Below are positions 22,558 to 35,502 of a DNA stretch of 64,000 bases, one piece after another; positions within the stretch are counted from its first letter, which is position 1, and each line of letters begins with the position of its first letter. The notes under the pieces were generated by a model. The model had not been told where the DNA came from, searched no databases, and was given only the letters and a program-made list of their open reading frames with translations. A program made the position numbers and the translations under genes. Source of the DNA: Dendrobium chrysotoxum (Eukaryota; Streptophyta; Magnoliopsida; Asparagales; Orchidaceae); contig CM034314.1 of NCBI GenBank assembly GCA_019925795.1, positions 37,379,774 to 37,443,773 on the forward strand, given 5' to 3'.

Positions 22558-25500
22558 AGAGCCAGCCTAAACCTTAAACCCTACCTTGGCTAATCCAAAA
22601 GGGCAAGGGCTAAACCCCAACCTACATTGAGCTTGTATAGTGGGCTTCATTATGCATCACACTGGCCTTTTGACCTTAAAACATATCCAAACTTTTACCA
22701 TAAGAGCTTCATATATTAAATTCATAAACCCTAGCTATACTCAAGCTAGGGGTTGACTTAGTTGACCCAATTGAGCTAGTTCAAACTAGCCCAATACGTC
22801 AAAGCCTTGCATAGACTTTCTATAGTATGCATTACTCTATTAAACCTCACTCAAGTAAACCCATAAAAGCTCCTAAAGGATTGGACATGTCTAGCCTATA
22901 TCCCTTGGTTAGAGGTTGGCCTGGTCAACTCAAATCAAGACTAGTTAAACCAATCTAGCTAGAGTCAAATCTATGTATATGATCAATTAGCCTTGCCCTA
23001 TTGCTCAAACCTAGTTCACTTGGCCTCGTAAATATACCTAAAGCATAGCCTAGGCCTTTCATGGTGAGTTGACTTGGTCAACTCACATGAATTAGCCAAA
23101 CCCAATGAAGCATATTCTCCTTCATGTAAACCTCAAATGCCTTGAGCTAAACCCCATGAACTTAATTCAACCATCCTCCAAAGGCTCCATAGGGTATACT
23201 CTAGATGACTTGATCAAGTTTGACAAGTCAAATCAATTAAATAGTAAAACAATAGTTAAAATGGTCAAACCTCTTAAATTAAATTCAATCAATCCCAATC
23301 GGGTTGGCATGCTTAAATTAACTCTAGAACCTTCCTAAAAATCTCCTACCCAGCACATGGCTTGGGCTAGCTTAGACTCGACCCTAGTGGTCCCCTCCAT
23401 GTAAAACGACTCAATGCCATTTTCTTGCTTTTTTCAGACCATTTCTTTGCTACCCAATGGCCTAAAACAGTTAGAAATCATCTTGCACGGTGAATCCCAA
23501 CCATTGATTTGGCCTGTAATGGATGAAATAGGGTAGAGTAAGGAAGCCCTTGATACATGCTTCATTCCTCAACCAAAGCTTCCTCAAAGCAGTTCTCATT
23601 TCATTTTTTCTTCACAGGCGGTTCTCTACATTTACCTACCATTTTCCAGCCATTTAGAGTCTGCTAGCGATAAGGCTTAGAGAGGTTTGAGCATTCATTC
23701 ATCCCAACAGTTCAAACTCTCCATCCATGCTTCGTCCAGCCTTGAATTCTTTATCAAAGTTCTTGTACAAGGAGCCAAGGAGTAGAACGAGCTCAAAATA
23801 AAGCTATATAATCATTTCTATAGAGATAAATCCTAAACCATAGCCTTAGTCCTAATTTTCTCAATAATGTCCATGCTGTATTGTATGAATCTCTTAAACT
23901 TCGTACATTGGTTGCTTAGACCTTTAGGAGTCTTTGTGATTAATTTTAACCAATGAGATCCATAGAATAAATAGTTTAATAGTCTTCAGCCACTTGGAAA
24001 GCGTGTGCCACGCAATGCAACCTCTAATTAAAAGATTTAATATATTTATTTAATGGATTTATCATCATAGGGCTTAAAAAAAAATCACAGTAAACCACAC
24101 ATTGAAACATTTTGCAGATTCTTAGGCTCTGTGGATTCAGAATTAAAACCTCTTTCATTTAGAAATAAAATCAGATGAATATGATAGATATTTAAAAGGT
24201 AATTTCACTTTAAAGGTCCACTAGTTTTCTCTAATTACTTCCCAAACATTTATCTAATTGGGCTCAAATTTGGCTTGCATATATTATGGATATCCTTTAC
24301 ATCCCATAATTTTGCCAAGCATGTTTGAAGTCCTCACTGTCTACACTTGAATTTTCAAATATATAGGTCATAATTTGAACTAAACATTTGACAAATCGTA
24401 TTGGCCAATTCATAGAGCATTAGGTCTTGAAATTTCTATGATTTGTTTGCTCTTATGCAAGGGTTAGATACGCATGTTTACAAGCCTTGATAAATAGTAG
24501 AGATTCCGAGGTAAATCAAATCAGAGATATGTCCAGACAACTTAGAAACATTCTAAGAAATTTACCTTAGCTCCAATAGGGATGAAACTTAAACCTAGCA
24601 TACTTAGTGACATTCTAAATTCTAGGAATTAATTTGGGGTTAATTAGGACTCATCAAGCCACCTAATTAACAAACTATAAAATTAGCCCCTTTTTTGGAG
24701 TTGAAATATCTAAAATTAATTAATTTAATAAAAAATACAAATTAAATTTCTTTAAATCACAAATTCAAAGTCTAATCAAAACAAATTAAAAAGAACTCAT
24801 CAAATTTAAATTAAAATAATATTAATTTTAACTTGGGCTTTAATTAAATACTAATTAAATTTAATCTTGTAAAATCAATCCTTAGCCCAATCGATCCCAA
24901 ATTTTTAGTGATTACACTTTCGGTTATCCCTGACCCATGTTGTCATTCACTTGACTAATTAAGGTAAGTTGATCAATTAATCACATACCCTAAATTCCTT
25001 CCTTATAAAGGAATTTAATAAATGTATTAAACTTATAAATTTCATAACTAATTAAATACAAATTATAAAAATAGAAATAAAATGACATCTAATTCTGAAT
25101 AAATAATATAATAAACAAAAATTAAAATGAAAGTATAATCTCCATTAAATTATACAGCCAAACTTTGGTCAAATCCATCATTAAAGATTTAAAATTTTAA
25201 AAATTTAATAAATGAATTAAATAAACTAAATAAAATTAAAATAAAATGAAATAAATTTTAAATAAATGAAATAAAATCAGTAATAATTAAATAAAACTAA
25301 GATAAGATTTTAAATAAATTAAATAATTAAATTTAAATGATCAATTTAATTAAGTACACCCATAAAAAAATTTAAATAATTTATTAATTATTTTAAATAA
25401 ATCATCAATAAATGCCCAGGCTTTATGCTGTTGCTCTATCCCTTCACAAGGGAACAAAAACTTTAAATTTATAAGCTTAAGACTTATTAATTAAGGATTT

Positions 25501-26200
25501 CAAAATAATTTGAAATCTTTAATTATCATATTTCTTTAATAAATTGATAAATAAGTCATTGATAAAATTCAGAAGATTCTATATAATTGCTCTATCCTTT
25601 AAGGGGGAACAAATGCATTATAATTATGAACCTTAGGATTTGTCATTTTTTAGAGTTATTATTCACCAAATTCTATATAATTTAAAATTAAATAACATTA
25701 ACCTTAAAAAAAAAAATTTCAATAAAAGCTTAAGACAACTACACTTAAATTCAAATCAAATAAACTCCTTTAGTCTATAATAAAAAAATAAATTTCAAAT
25801 GTAGATAATTCAAATATAAATTCCTTAAGACATATCGAAGCCACACATGTCTATCACACACTATATAACTTGTTTGCTAAGACAACCAACTTTAATTCTA
25901 GGCCAGGCCATTGATTATTGTGGTGTGATGTGCATTCCTTTGCTTGGAAGGTTTCCTTTGATATGTTTGTTTACTTTGAATTATCCAGATGTCATATTAT
26001 GCATTTTATATACTTTACACCCTTATTAGTGCACTTTACTTTTATGCATTACATTGCACTTTTATTTTACTTCTTTGCATACGCACCTGCATTTTTACAA
26101 TTAAAAGTTAAATTTTTATATCCAATAATGGGTCAATGTAAAATGTAAATAGGGTAAATGCAAATATAAAGCGTTATTTAGTAAATTAAAAGTTAAATTT
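22558..26200. repeat. Large non-coding repeat unit, copy 1
   Basis: An AT-rich, non-coding unit that shares a series of blocks with 26220-30100 in the same order. These are a TTGAC-rich first part (22740-23290), a block about CTCAAATTTGG and ACATCCCA (24250-24310), a block with GATGAAACTTRAACMTARMA (24580-24620), a block with CCCAGGC and AAGGGAACAAA (25420-25455), and a block TTTGCTAAGACAACC with GGCCAGGCC (25870-25910). I read these as diverged LTRs or non-autonomous elements of one family. No protein domain or primer site was found and the family is unknown to me. Confidence 0.5.
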
Positions 26201-27854
26201 TATTATAAATGCATATTGACCTTATTTTTGTATGAGGCCATTACGACCCAACCCAGATCTTAGATTAATCCAGGCCCTAGGATCTACTCTAGATCTTAGG
26301 ATTTTGCCAGACAGTAGACCTTAGGACCTACTCTAGATACTAGGATTCTTCTAGATCCTAGATCCTAGGATCCCCTTGACTCTAGATCTTAGGATTTTCT
26401 TAGATCCTAGGGTGTTCTTAGACTCCAGACCCTGAAACTACCTCCATCAGACCCTAAATATCAATTCAAACCTGTCCAGCCCAAACCTTGACCCTGGGTC
26501 AACCTGGTTGATGAAGTCAACCTAGGTTGACCAAACAAGCCTTTAATGGTTCAAATGGGTCATTCTAACCCATTTGACCTATTCAATCCACGTCAACCCT
26601 TCAAATCAACTCCTAATCATGGCCTAAGCATGTCTTGGTCTTTGATTAATCAAAACCAATCTGAGTTGACTAAGTCAACTCTAAATTCCTAGTCAAACTC
26701 CCTCCCATGCATTCAAACTCCCATCCTTGAACATTAAACCCTCTCCAACTTATTCCAAATGACTTCTTACATCCTCTAAGTGCCACATCATTGCCCTTGT
26801 CCCTATTGACTGGTCAAACTAAGTCAACCATACACCTAAATTCCTCTTTAGGATGGTCAACCCTTCCTTTTAATTTCAAGAACACTATTCCAAAGCTTTG
26901 GAATAAACCCAACTAGCTTCCTACAGCTCTTATTTTCCACCTAAGCATCCTTGACCATTTTGACCAGTCAAATAGTCAACAAAGAGTCCAAATAAGCTCT
27001 CATGGTCAAGATCACATGTAAACCCCATTGTCCCTTGATTTAAGCTACTAGGTTAGACCTATTTAGGTTATAAAGCTTCCTTAGAAGCTCCCAAACCAAG
27101 CCTAAGGGCTGGTTTAACTAAATGAAGAAGTGGTCCCCCCCACTCATCCCAAAACCATCCAATGAGAGCAAGGGCCTTTCCAGCCTTTAGGACAGCCTTC
27201 CAATGGCATGGGACACTTATCCAGCATCCAAGCAAGGCCTCTGATGCATCAGGGCCATCCTTTGAGTTTAGGGTCATTTGAATTAAGCAAAAGACTCAAA
27301 AATGAGCACTCATTATCCATCTCACACTCTCTCTCTATTCAAGCTCTCCCAGACCTAACCCTCACTTCATTTGAATTCTCAAACAACCCCTCAACATTTC
27401 CCAAGTCCAATCCAGCCAGTCAAATCCGCCAGCGACGAGCTTCCGGCCACCTCCTTCTTGAAGCCCGTCCAACCCCTCTAGCTCGTGATCCAGACGTTGG
27501 AAGCCCTTGGTTCCTTCTAGAAGATTATTCGTGGACAATCTACAAGCTCAACAAGCTATTGAACATCAAAAACCATTCACCCAATAGTGGTAAATCCTTA
27601 ACCCTAGCTCCTAGATCTAGGGTTTAATATGTTTGAAGTGTGATGCATTTTAAAACATAAAAATAACTTTATTTATCTTCTTTAATTGTATTTTATGATT
27701 TTTCAAAGTTTCATTCCATTTAATCTACCCTAGGTTATGTTTAGAAAGCTTTCTAAGTTTATTTTTTGGTTATTCATGGGTAGAAGACGAAATCACGGCC
27801 GTCCATTCCCTTTATTTTGATCAAATAGATGTGATTTCACTCCAGATCACGCGT

Positions 27855-27990
27855 AAATGTACTGTACGATATCACTATCGTACAGTACGAGCACCTGTAC
27901 GATTCCAACTCAGAACGTGTGTTAAAAATCGTGTTATGATTTTTTTTCGTACTGTACGAATTTGGTTCGTACAGTACGAACTTATATCGT
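27855..27990. promoter_or_regulatory. Paired 15-bp palindromes (GTACTGTACGA type)
   Basis: Two pairs lie here. The first has TGTACTGTACGAT and ATCGTACAGTACGA separated by ATCACT. The second is TTCGTACTGTACGAA and TTCGTACAGTACGAA separated by TTTGG. Each 15-mer is a palindrome around one central base, and each pair is also an inverted repeat. The same word, ATCGTACAGTACGAT, occurs twice in the internal LTR at 42476-42513. Function unknown. Confidence 0.7.
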
Positions 27991-29276
27991 CTAGTATGAT
28001 CCTTAATTCAAGAAAACGGCTGAAACTTTGAAAAATCGCCAAAAAGTCATATCTCGTCCAAATTTGATGTTCTTGGGCTCATTGGAATCTTCTCGAGCCC
28101 AAATTTATTTTAAAATTTATTTCATTAAAATTGGACCACTATATTTTGAGATATTATTTTTTTATTGAAAATTGAATTTCCTTGATAACTCATAATCCAG
28201 TGATCCAATTCAACTCAAATTTGGTCAGGGCATACCTGAGGATGTTCCTCACATCCAAAATTTTTCTTGGCCCTTATTCATGACTGTATTTTGGCAAATT
28301 AAATTTTTAAAGCTCTAGGTCATATTTTGACCTAAAACTTTAAAAATTCATTTCTTTCAAAACACATAGAAATAGGCTTTGAAAGTTTTATGGTATATCT
28401 CTTTCTTTGTATGGGTTAGCTACACCAAATTTCAAGCCCATTTGAACAGTAGAGACACCTAGGAAAAATAATTAAGGAAAAGTCTAGAAAATTTAGAAAA
28501 TTCCTAGGGGATTGTACACACACCCAATACAGATGAAACTTGAACATAAAAAACTTAGTGGCATGATGTACTTTAGGTTTAAATTTCATTGAATTTGGAG
28601 GTCATTAGGTTAGAAAATTAATTACCCAAAATTTCAGCCCCTTGAATGACCCAGAAAATTCAAAAAAATACAATAAATCCAAATTAACTCTAAAAAAACA
28701 AATAATACCTCAAATCGACCAGAATTTAGTCATCTACCTAGGAAAAATAAAAGCCCCTTGACTGGACTCCTAATTTAACTTTAATTTGACTTTTAATAAA
28801 ATATAATAATTAATTAAATTAATTAATTAAAAATCATTAAAAATGCAAAATAATTTCCAAACACTTGGAAGCACTCCCATGGGTCATTCCTGACCTTTGG
28901 GATTGATTCCATGCAGTTTGGGATGCGTTTGGATCAAAATGATCAAAACCTTCATAATTAGGCAATTTTTAAAAATTCAATAATTAGTGAAACTTCAAAA
29001 AATCTTAACTTTTCTTAGAAAACTCCAAATTGAGTGTGCTAATAGTCTAACAACTCATCGTAAGGTCTAATATTTATTAAAAATCTGAAACTTACAAAAT
29101 GAGCTTTAAATTGAAAAGTCAACTTTTGGACCCCTTAATTTACATAATTAAATAATTCCAATAATTTCTAAAAATTCAATAATTCATTAAAATTCCAGAA
29201 AACTTTTATTTGATTAATAAAATACTAAAACAACACTCAAATGCATAACAAACATTCCAAAGATGAAATTTATTGG

Positions 29277-29525
29277 ATGGACTACTCCGGGCTGCGGGGC
29301 TAAGTGTCCTAAGGAGGCCTGGTTCCTCGAGCATGGTCGCACAACGCCACGAATGAATTCAATGGAGTGTTAAACATTAAAATTAAGTTACTTTTAATTA
29401 CTTAACCAAGTTAAAACCCTTAATTCAACTACATCAATAAGGTTTTTAGGATGGACTACTCCGGGCTGCGGGGCTAAGTGTCTTAAGGAGGCCTGGTTCC
29501 TCGAGCCTGGTGGCACAACGCCACG
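29277..29525 (+). repeat. Direct repeat of about 77 bp, two copies 172 bp apart
   Basis: 29277-29353 and 29449-29525 match at nearly every base, from GGATGGACTACTCCGGGCTG to CACAACGCCACGAA. The units are GC-rich in an AT-rich setting. A looser third relative with CCCAGGCC lies at 29645-29735. Confidence 0.85.
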
Positions 29526-30100
29526 AACCTGTTGATGGAAAATATAAAATAATTTAACTTTTAAAAATTAGTAATTAATTAAATTAATTAATATTAATTG
29601 ATCCTTATTTTTCAACAAATTAAATCAACTTAATCAACCCTGATTACTACTGGGTAACCCAGGCCTATGAGGCTATTAACTTAGCCCCAAGGAAGGTGAA
29701 ACAAACTTCATGGCCTCGGTGAGCAACAAAGTTAGTAATCATTTAACTATTAAAATGGGTTTAATTTAAATTTTAATATACTAATATTTGAACTTTAATA
29801 AACCTCTCTTTGAGCCTACCACAAATTCAAATATTAGATAATTTGAACAAATTACCCATCCTAGGATCTACCCCAGCCACACGACCTTCTACACACACTT
29901 TAGATGGTTTGCTAGGACAACCGACTCTAGATCCTGGCTAGGCCGGTGTTTACTTTTTTGCTGTGTGCTGGGTTTTCTGAGTTTTCATTGCATGTTGTGA
30001 TTGAAATTGATTGATTTGTTTGTTTACTTTTACTGCACTCTGTGGATTGATGTGATGGGCGATTAGATTACCCTTAGGTTAGGAATGATCTGGATGCTCA

Positions 30101-31920
30101 CTGGATTTTCTGCAGGTGGCCACGCTCGTGCAGGGCAATAAAGAGGGCTAAATAAATTATAAATATAAATGCTACAGGTGCTTCAGCTGCTTAGCCCCCA
30201 AATAAAAAAGAGCATGACCAAGTGTGTTTATTTTTCTGTGTATATATATATATATACAACTGCTTGGGATGTGATTTAATATTTAAATGCTTAGGATAAC
30301 CTTGCAGGAGAGTTTAGAATTTTTATTTTCATATTTATGTAATTCATTTGAGTATTGAGTTGTGAAAGCGGCACTTTGAGTTTGGGATACATAAATCCAA
30401 AGATTGGATTCCAAAGAGGAAAGGATACCCCTTTGGGGGATAATCCTTATCCATTTGGAACTCCAAATTTGGATCACCTTTTACTATTCAAAATGGAAAG
30501 AGTAACATTCCCCTCGAGGGAAGAGTTCTCTTTTTCATTTGGGTATCCAGTCATGAAGAATCCGAGGAGCTCGAGGAGGAGAAGACCGAGAAGTTGAAGA
30601 CAAAGAGTATCCCACTCAAAGGCACTTGCGTCTGTATTAGGATTAGAATCCGGGTTGTTGTTAGTGGTGCCTAGCCACTTTTAATTTATGTAAATCTGGG
30701 TTGTAATAAGCAAGGTAATTTGCCTATGGACATTTACTTAATTAATTTGATTATTTAATGTGTTGTGATTTAATTTGATTGCTATAGGATTGCCTGTTTT
30801 TCCTAGTTCTTTGGCGCTTGCATGTCATTTTTATTTTAGCCTGGATTTCGTTAGGCTCTTTAAGGACCAAAAGTATTTTTACTCATAACTAATATTTAAA
30901 ACTTTAAGATTTAAATAACATAGAAACTTAACGACCTAGGAAATAGCCGGAATCGTCTGGGGTCGCATGCATATTACTGCATCTCTCTCCCTCCTTGCTA
31001 TAAGACACTTCCCCGCCTGTGGGTAGAGTCCAGATAATCTGACCTATGAGGATGAGGTGCTTGATCTGGGGAAGTCCAGATAATCTGATCTATGAGGATG
31101 AGGTGCTGAATCTGGGGAAGTCTAGTCTTTTAAAAAAAATTATTTTATAAGCCTTTTTAAAATTTTATGCATACCTGATTTAGAGATTTTAACCAGCATG
31201 CATCACATTAGAAACTAATTAAATTAAAATTTTAATTGCATTTTAGTCTAAGCATTCCACCCAACATAAGTCAAGGGGTCAATTAGGAATCTGCTCTAGA
31301 TGTCGACCCTAACTTCTTAAACCAATCTTAAATAACGTCCCTGATCACTCTGTATCAAAAGATCAGACTCATGGTTTTGAAGCGTTTAGGTGGTTTAGCT
31401 GGCTCCCCAATCCAGGCCGGGGTAAGTCCAAATTTTGCACTACATTAGTTAGGTTCAGACCACTGTGTTCCAGTGTTCAAATTTAGATCTAAGATCTGGG
31501 GCAGGTCTCTTTTTGAATCATAAGACCCCAACCTCCGAGAATATAATCCTAAATTTATAATAAAATGCTCAACTCAAATTAAATATTCTTTCAATCCAAA
31601 ATTTAAAGCCCAACACTTAGCTTAGATCGGGGCACTTCTGAATTATTTCAGAATCCTAAAGTGTCTCCTACCCTTCCTCATTTGATTCCAAAATAAGTGT
31701 TCAATCTTGCTCCTATCCCATTTGAAATTTCAATTTCATCTCTTTGGTATCACTCCTAGAAATCTCTAAACAAAATTTCTGTCATTATTTTAATCGAAAG
31801 TTTTCGTAGGAGACTCCAGTCTCCCACGACGTAATTAACTATGAGGGCTTGCGCTCGTAGGAGATTTAGAACCCACATCTAATTTTCAAAAATCAATTTT
31901 TTAAAACTCAATTGATCTTC
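30101..31920. other. Non-coding stretch, probably retroelement-derived
   Basis: No recognisable gene. The 80-codon ORF at 30355-30597 has a Ser/Arg-rich end and no known domain. A (TA)n run lies at 30239-30257. Two tandem 46-bp units lie at 31028-31119. A short dyad, GGAGACTCCAGTCTCC, is at about 31811-31826. Confidence 0.4.
31028..31119 (+). repeat. Tandem repeat, 46 bp x 2
   Basis: The unit starts GTCCAGATAATCTGA and ends ATCTGGGGAA. The two copies differ at only three or so positions and a partial third (GTCTAGTC) follows. Confidence 0.85.
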
Positions 31921-31941
31921 TTCAAGAAAATTAAGTCAACA

Positions 31942-32690
31942 ACGATTACTATCCTCATATTCAAATAATCGATAATAAGTGATATCCTCTCCCCTTAGGG
32001 AGGTATATCGTTTATCGTCATGGTTTTGAATATGAAGATAATGGTCCCTCTCCTAGGTTATTATAATCATATACTTAATAGAACATCATTTTGACCCTTC
32101 GGGGTTATATGTTGTTATCTTTTGAACCTGATTATCATAGCCAAGGTGAAGCTTTCAATTTCATTTTCTAAACTCATTAAGGAATGATATTTTTATCTCT
32201 CGTGGCAATGTATCATTCGTAATGAAGTGTTCAATTTTGAAATTGAACTCTTGAAATAAGTTTCTCAAAGAAAACTAAACATTTTCAATGATCAATTCCA
32301 AAATTTAGAATCAATCTTCTTTGGGAAACTTATAATTAAAATTGACGATCGTTATCCTCATATTCGAACGATTGCTGATAAATGATATCTTCTTCCTCCG
32401 GGGAGATATATCATTTGTTAAGATGAATTTGAATACGAAATTAACGATCACTTTACTTGACTATTATAGCTCGATATTTGACTGAACTTTATTTTGACCC
32501 TTCGGGGCCATACAAAGTTCTCTCTTAAATCTGGTTATGATATTCAAGATAGAATTTATAATTCTAAATCTGAACTCCATCCTGAAATTTTATTTCCACC
32601 TCCCGAGGTGGTTTACTTTTTCTAATGGGATGTTCGATTTTAGAATTGAAAATTTTAACATCAATTTAAATTTCCCAAAGAAAACTAAAT
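31942..32690 (+). repeat. Diverged tandem duplication, unit about 403 bp
   Basis: Copy 1 starts at about 31942 (ACGATTACTATCCTCATATT) and copy 2 at about 32345 (ACGATCGTTATCCTCATATT). Shared landmarks in order are a GATATC box with GGGAGRTATATC, ATTTTGACCCTTCGGGG, and a final block with AAGAAAACTAAA. The copies are clearly diverged, so the duplication is not recent. No coding content. Confidence 0.75.
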
Positions 32691-32699
32691 TTTTTTAAA

Positions 32700-33925
32700 A
32701 CCCGCTTTCAAACTACCCAACAATGCAGATTGTTGATTCTTTGTATAGGTAGATCAATTAAGTAAATTAATGAGCGAGATTAAGTAAATTAATTAAGATT
32801 TATATTTATCTTGTTTTATTGATTATTGTATAAGACTAGTGATTTATATTTCTATGTTGTGGGCATATGGTGAAATAAAAAAGTGAAGTTCAAGATTTTT
32901 AATTTTGAATTGATAATTAAAAATTAGAAAAATTTGAACTCATATTTCAAATAATCAAGTAAATGCAACTTAAATTTGAAAATAATTCAAATAATCAATT
33001 TTCACGAAGGATGGTTGGCAACCATTAATTTGTATTGGTAGTTATGAGTGGTTACACATGCTTAACCACTTGTTCCTCTTCCACAAAATTACTTTCCTTT
33101 GTTTTTAAATTTTAAATGGGTAAGACTCTTATATATGTTTGATTGATGGAAAATAAAGGGATGGATAATCTTTTGAAAAAAATTTTGTGAGTTTGTCTTA
33201 TGAGTATGCTTGGTGACCAACACTCAATTGAAGAGGTTTGGTGATCTTATTAAATCTAATCAATTTTATGAATTATAGGCCTATTTATTTTGTTAATTTT
33301 TTATTGATTCTTTCTATATTAGCTTTCTACTAACCTTCCTTCACACAATCATACACATATCCCTCCATTAGCCCCACAAAGTCCCAAGTAAAACCCCATT
33401 TGGGCTTGTCGGCCAAAAGTGGTAGATACAAAGCTTAGTCTTGTTTAAATGGGCATTTAAACACCTTGAACCCCTTGGAAAATTGTGATAAGACTAGAGA
33501 ATTATTTTAGTCACAATTCTACTTCAACCAAAAGTGTTTCTAGCCCCTCAAGCAAACCCTAGCACTTCCAATTTAAGTAAAAGATCTAACCTAGGGCTAT
33601 TGTCTTAGATGGGATTTTAGCCACAACTAATCTTGTTCCAAGACCCCTTTGAACCTAATAAAAATCATAAAAATTTATGAAATTCTCTAGATCATGTATA
33701 AATATGTCACTCTAAGTATTTTCAAGTGTTTCCATCCCATGGTTTTTTATATTTATCACACCAAAGCACTAAACCTACATGAAAAAGCTCTTAGATTTTG
33801 ACTAGTTTTAGGTTTGACTAACTTCTAAATTCTTAAACCTTACATAAAATCATTCTAAAACCTTTCAAAAGACTAATTTCCTTTCCTAACATCTTTAAGA
33901 TGATTTTTAAACTCTAGCCACATCA
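32700..33925 (+). mobile_element. Probable 5' LTR of a gypsy element
   Basis: It ends in CACATCA just before a primer site, and a gypsy gag follows on the same strand. The left boundary is not resolved. No ORF of note. Confidence 0.45.
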
Positions 33926-33928
33926 AAT

Positions 33929-33941
33929 TGGTATTAGAGCT
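33929..33941 (+). other. Primer binding site, initiator-Met tRNA type
   Basis: TGGTATTAGAGCT is one substitution from TGGTATCAGAGC, complementary to the 3' end of plant initiator tRNA-Met. It lies three bases after the presumed LTR end at CA (33924-33925). Confidence 0.75.
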
Positions 33942-34502
33942 TAGGTTGGAGGAGGAGAATTAGAAATATCAATAGTAAAAGGATTAGAAGCTTTGCTACA
34001 CACATGCAATTCATTAATTTAAAATTCATTGAAAGTTCATTCTTTGATTTTGGCATTTTTTACGCTCTTTCTTTTTGTATTATTTTTGTATTAGAAATCT
34101 TAGAGACAAATTACTTATATTAGCCAATTCTACGAACCACTATAATTTTATTAATTAATTGCCCGTACTTTCAATTACCTAACCAGTCATCCATGCAGCA
34201 TAAATTTTTTGCCTGAAATCACATTAATAAAGGAGTGATTCACTTGCAAAATATGCCTTTTACCCAAGTTCCAATTAATATCATACCCATACATTTCAAA
34301 CATAAGTTTATTAGATTTTCTTGCAAGTAATTATTTTGTTAGCCATTTTACTTAATTAAAATATATACATTAATTTTTTAAAAAATTCATTTTAAAGTAT
34401 ATTAAAATTTTATTATAGCAAGAATTCATTATATATTTTAATAAAAAAGTTAAAAAAAGTTTATCCTAAATTTCATCATTTTGAATTAACACTACATATA
34501 TC

Positions 34503-35090
34503 ATGCCACAAAAATCTAGTGGCATAGGTCAAGTGGAAAGCCTATCAAATTGGGCAGATGTAGTTTTCCTAAATAATGAGGAGATTTTTCATATAACCAC
34601 TCAAATGCAGGCCATGATTACTAGAATGCAAGTCCAAGCACATGAGTAAAACCAAGTTGAAAATGACCATATATAAGTAGTGGAAAACCCTAGGAATGAC
34701 AATCTACCGAGAGATTATTATATAAAAAATAATAGAAATTAACATTATAGGAATCATGACTATGTGGATGAACCAACAAAGAAGGTTAAGATAGTGGCCC
34801 TAAACTATGATGGTGTTCATGATCTAAATAGGTATTTAGTTTGGCTCACGCAAATGAAGAAATTTTTGAATTGGCACCAAATGGATGACTATCAAAGAAC
34901 TACTTTTATTAAAATGAAATTAATAGGTCATGAAAAAATTTATCAACATAATATTTTAGCAAAAGAGGAGAGAATATGTAGAATATTTCTATCTTCGGTA
35001 GAAATGAAAGAAATGTTGAGAGCTAAATATTATCCTAAACATCATGAGAAGAAATTGCATGAAGAGTTAATGATTTAAAGAAATAAGACA
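34503..35090 (+). pseudogene. Ty3/gypsy gag, broken
   Basis: The frame opens MPQKSSGIGQVESLSNWADV and meets stops after QVQAHE and after NDHI. It recovers as DEPTKKVKIVALNYDGVHDL, then YLVWLTQMKKFLNWHQMDDY, then EMLRAKYYPKHHEKKLHEEL. The W-Q-K-F and YYP blocks are those of the gypsy retrotransposon gag domain. The end of gag is lost where an RTE LINE tail was inserted. No pol follows within the window on this strand, so the element may be a deleted or non-autonomous copy. Confidence 0.8.
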
Positions 35091-35114
35091 TTTTGCTTGT
35101 TGGCTATACAAGAA

Positions 35115-35486
35115 CAACAACATCAAACACTTAAGCCACTATATGGGGTCGGCTACATGATTCTTTTTTTGTCCAATGTGTCTTGTTAAGAATCAAATTC
35201 TTGTTTAAATCTAATAAAAAAGTCATTTCTAATATTTTCTAACCAAGTATTTTTAGGTCTACCTCTACCTCTCTTAACATAAGCCAAATCTAATACATCT
35301 ACTCTCCTATTTGGGTCATTAGAAGGATGATGTTTTATGTGACCAAACCATCTAAGGAGACTCTCTCTAATCTTATTAGCCATTGGATCTACTCCATCCT
35401 TTTAACATATATGCTTGTTTCACTTTCTATCTCTGTGAAAAGCACTCATCCACCTGAGAATCCTCATCGTTTCATGTTTTTTGTTA
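35115..35486 (-). mobile_element. RTE LINE 3' fragment inserted in gypsy gag
   Basis: It is the mirror image of the 3' end of the element at 7572-9574. The plus strand begins with GAACAACAACATC and TATGGGGTCGGCTACATG. On the minus strand the translation reads IRESLLRWFGHIKHH, DVLDLAYVKRGRGRPKNTWL and ENIRNDFFIRFK. Only the last 370 bases are present. The flanks GTTGGCTATACAAGAA (from 35099) and GTTGACTATATGAATA (from 35487) look like a decayed 16-bp target duplication with 11 matches. Confidence 0.85.
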
Positions 35487-35502
35487 GTTGACTATATGAA
35501 TA

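Larger units (their letters stand above)
26220..30100. repeat. Large non-coding repeat unit, copy 2
   Basis: This is the second, better kept copy of the unit at 22558-26200. It begins with a cluster of CTAGATCYTAGGAT-like words (26250-26430). A stretch with 18 TTGAC/GTCAA cores follows (26485-27010). Then come paired palindromes (27855-27990), the ATTCAACTCAAATTTGGTCA block (28205), GATGAAACTTGAACATAAAA (28520), the CCCAGGCC block (29655) and TTTGCTAGGACAACCGACTC (29910). The 139-codon ORF at 27208-27627 overlaps this LTR-like DNA, resembles no family and is probably chance. Confidence 0.5.

Noticed and set aside
27208..27627. 139-codon ORF on the plus strand
   Set aside because: It lies wholly in a non-coding repeat unit, matches no family known to me and has no gene structure around it.
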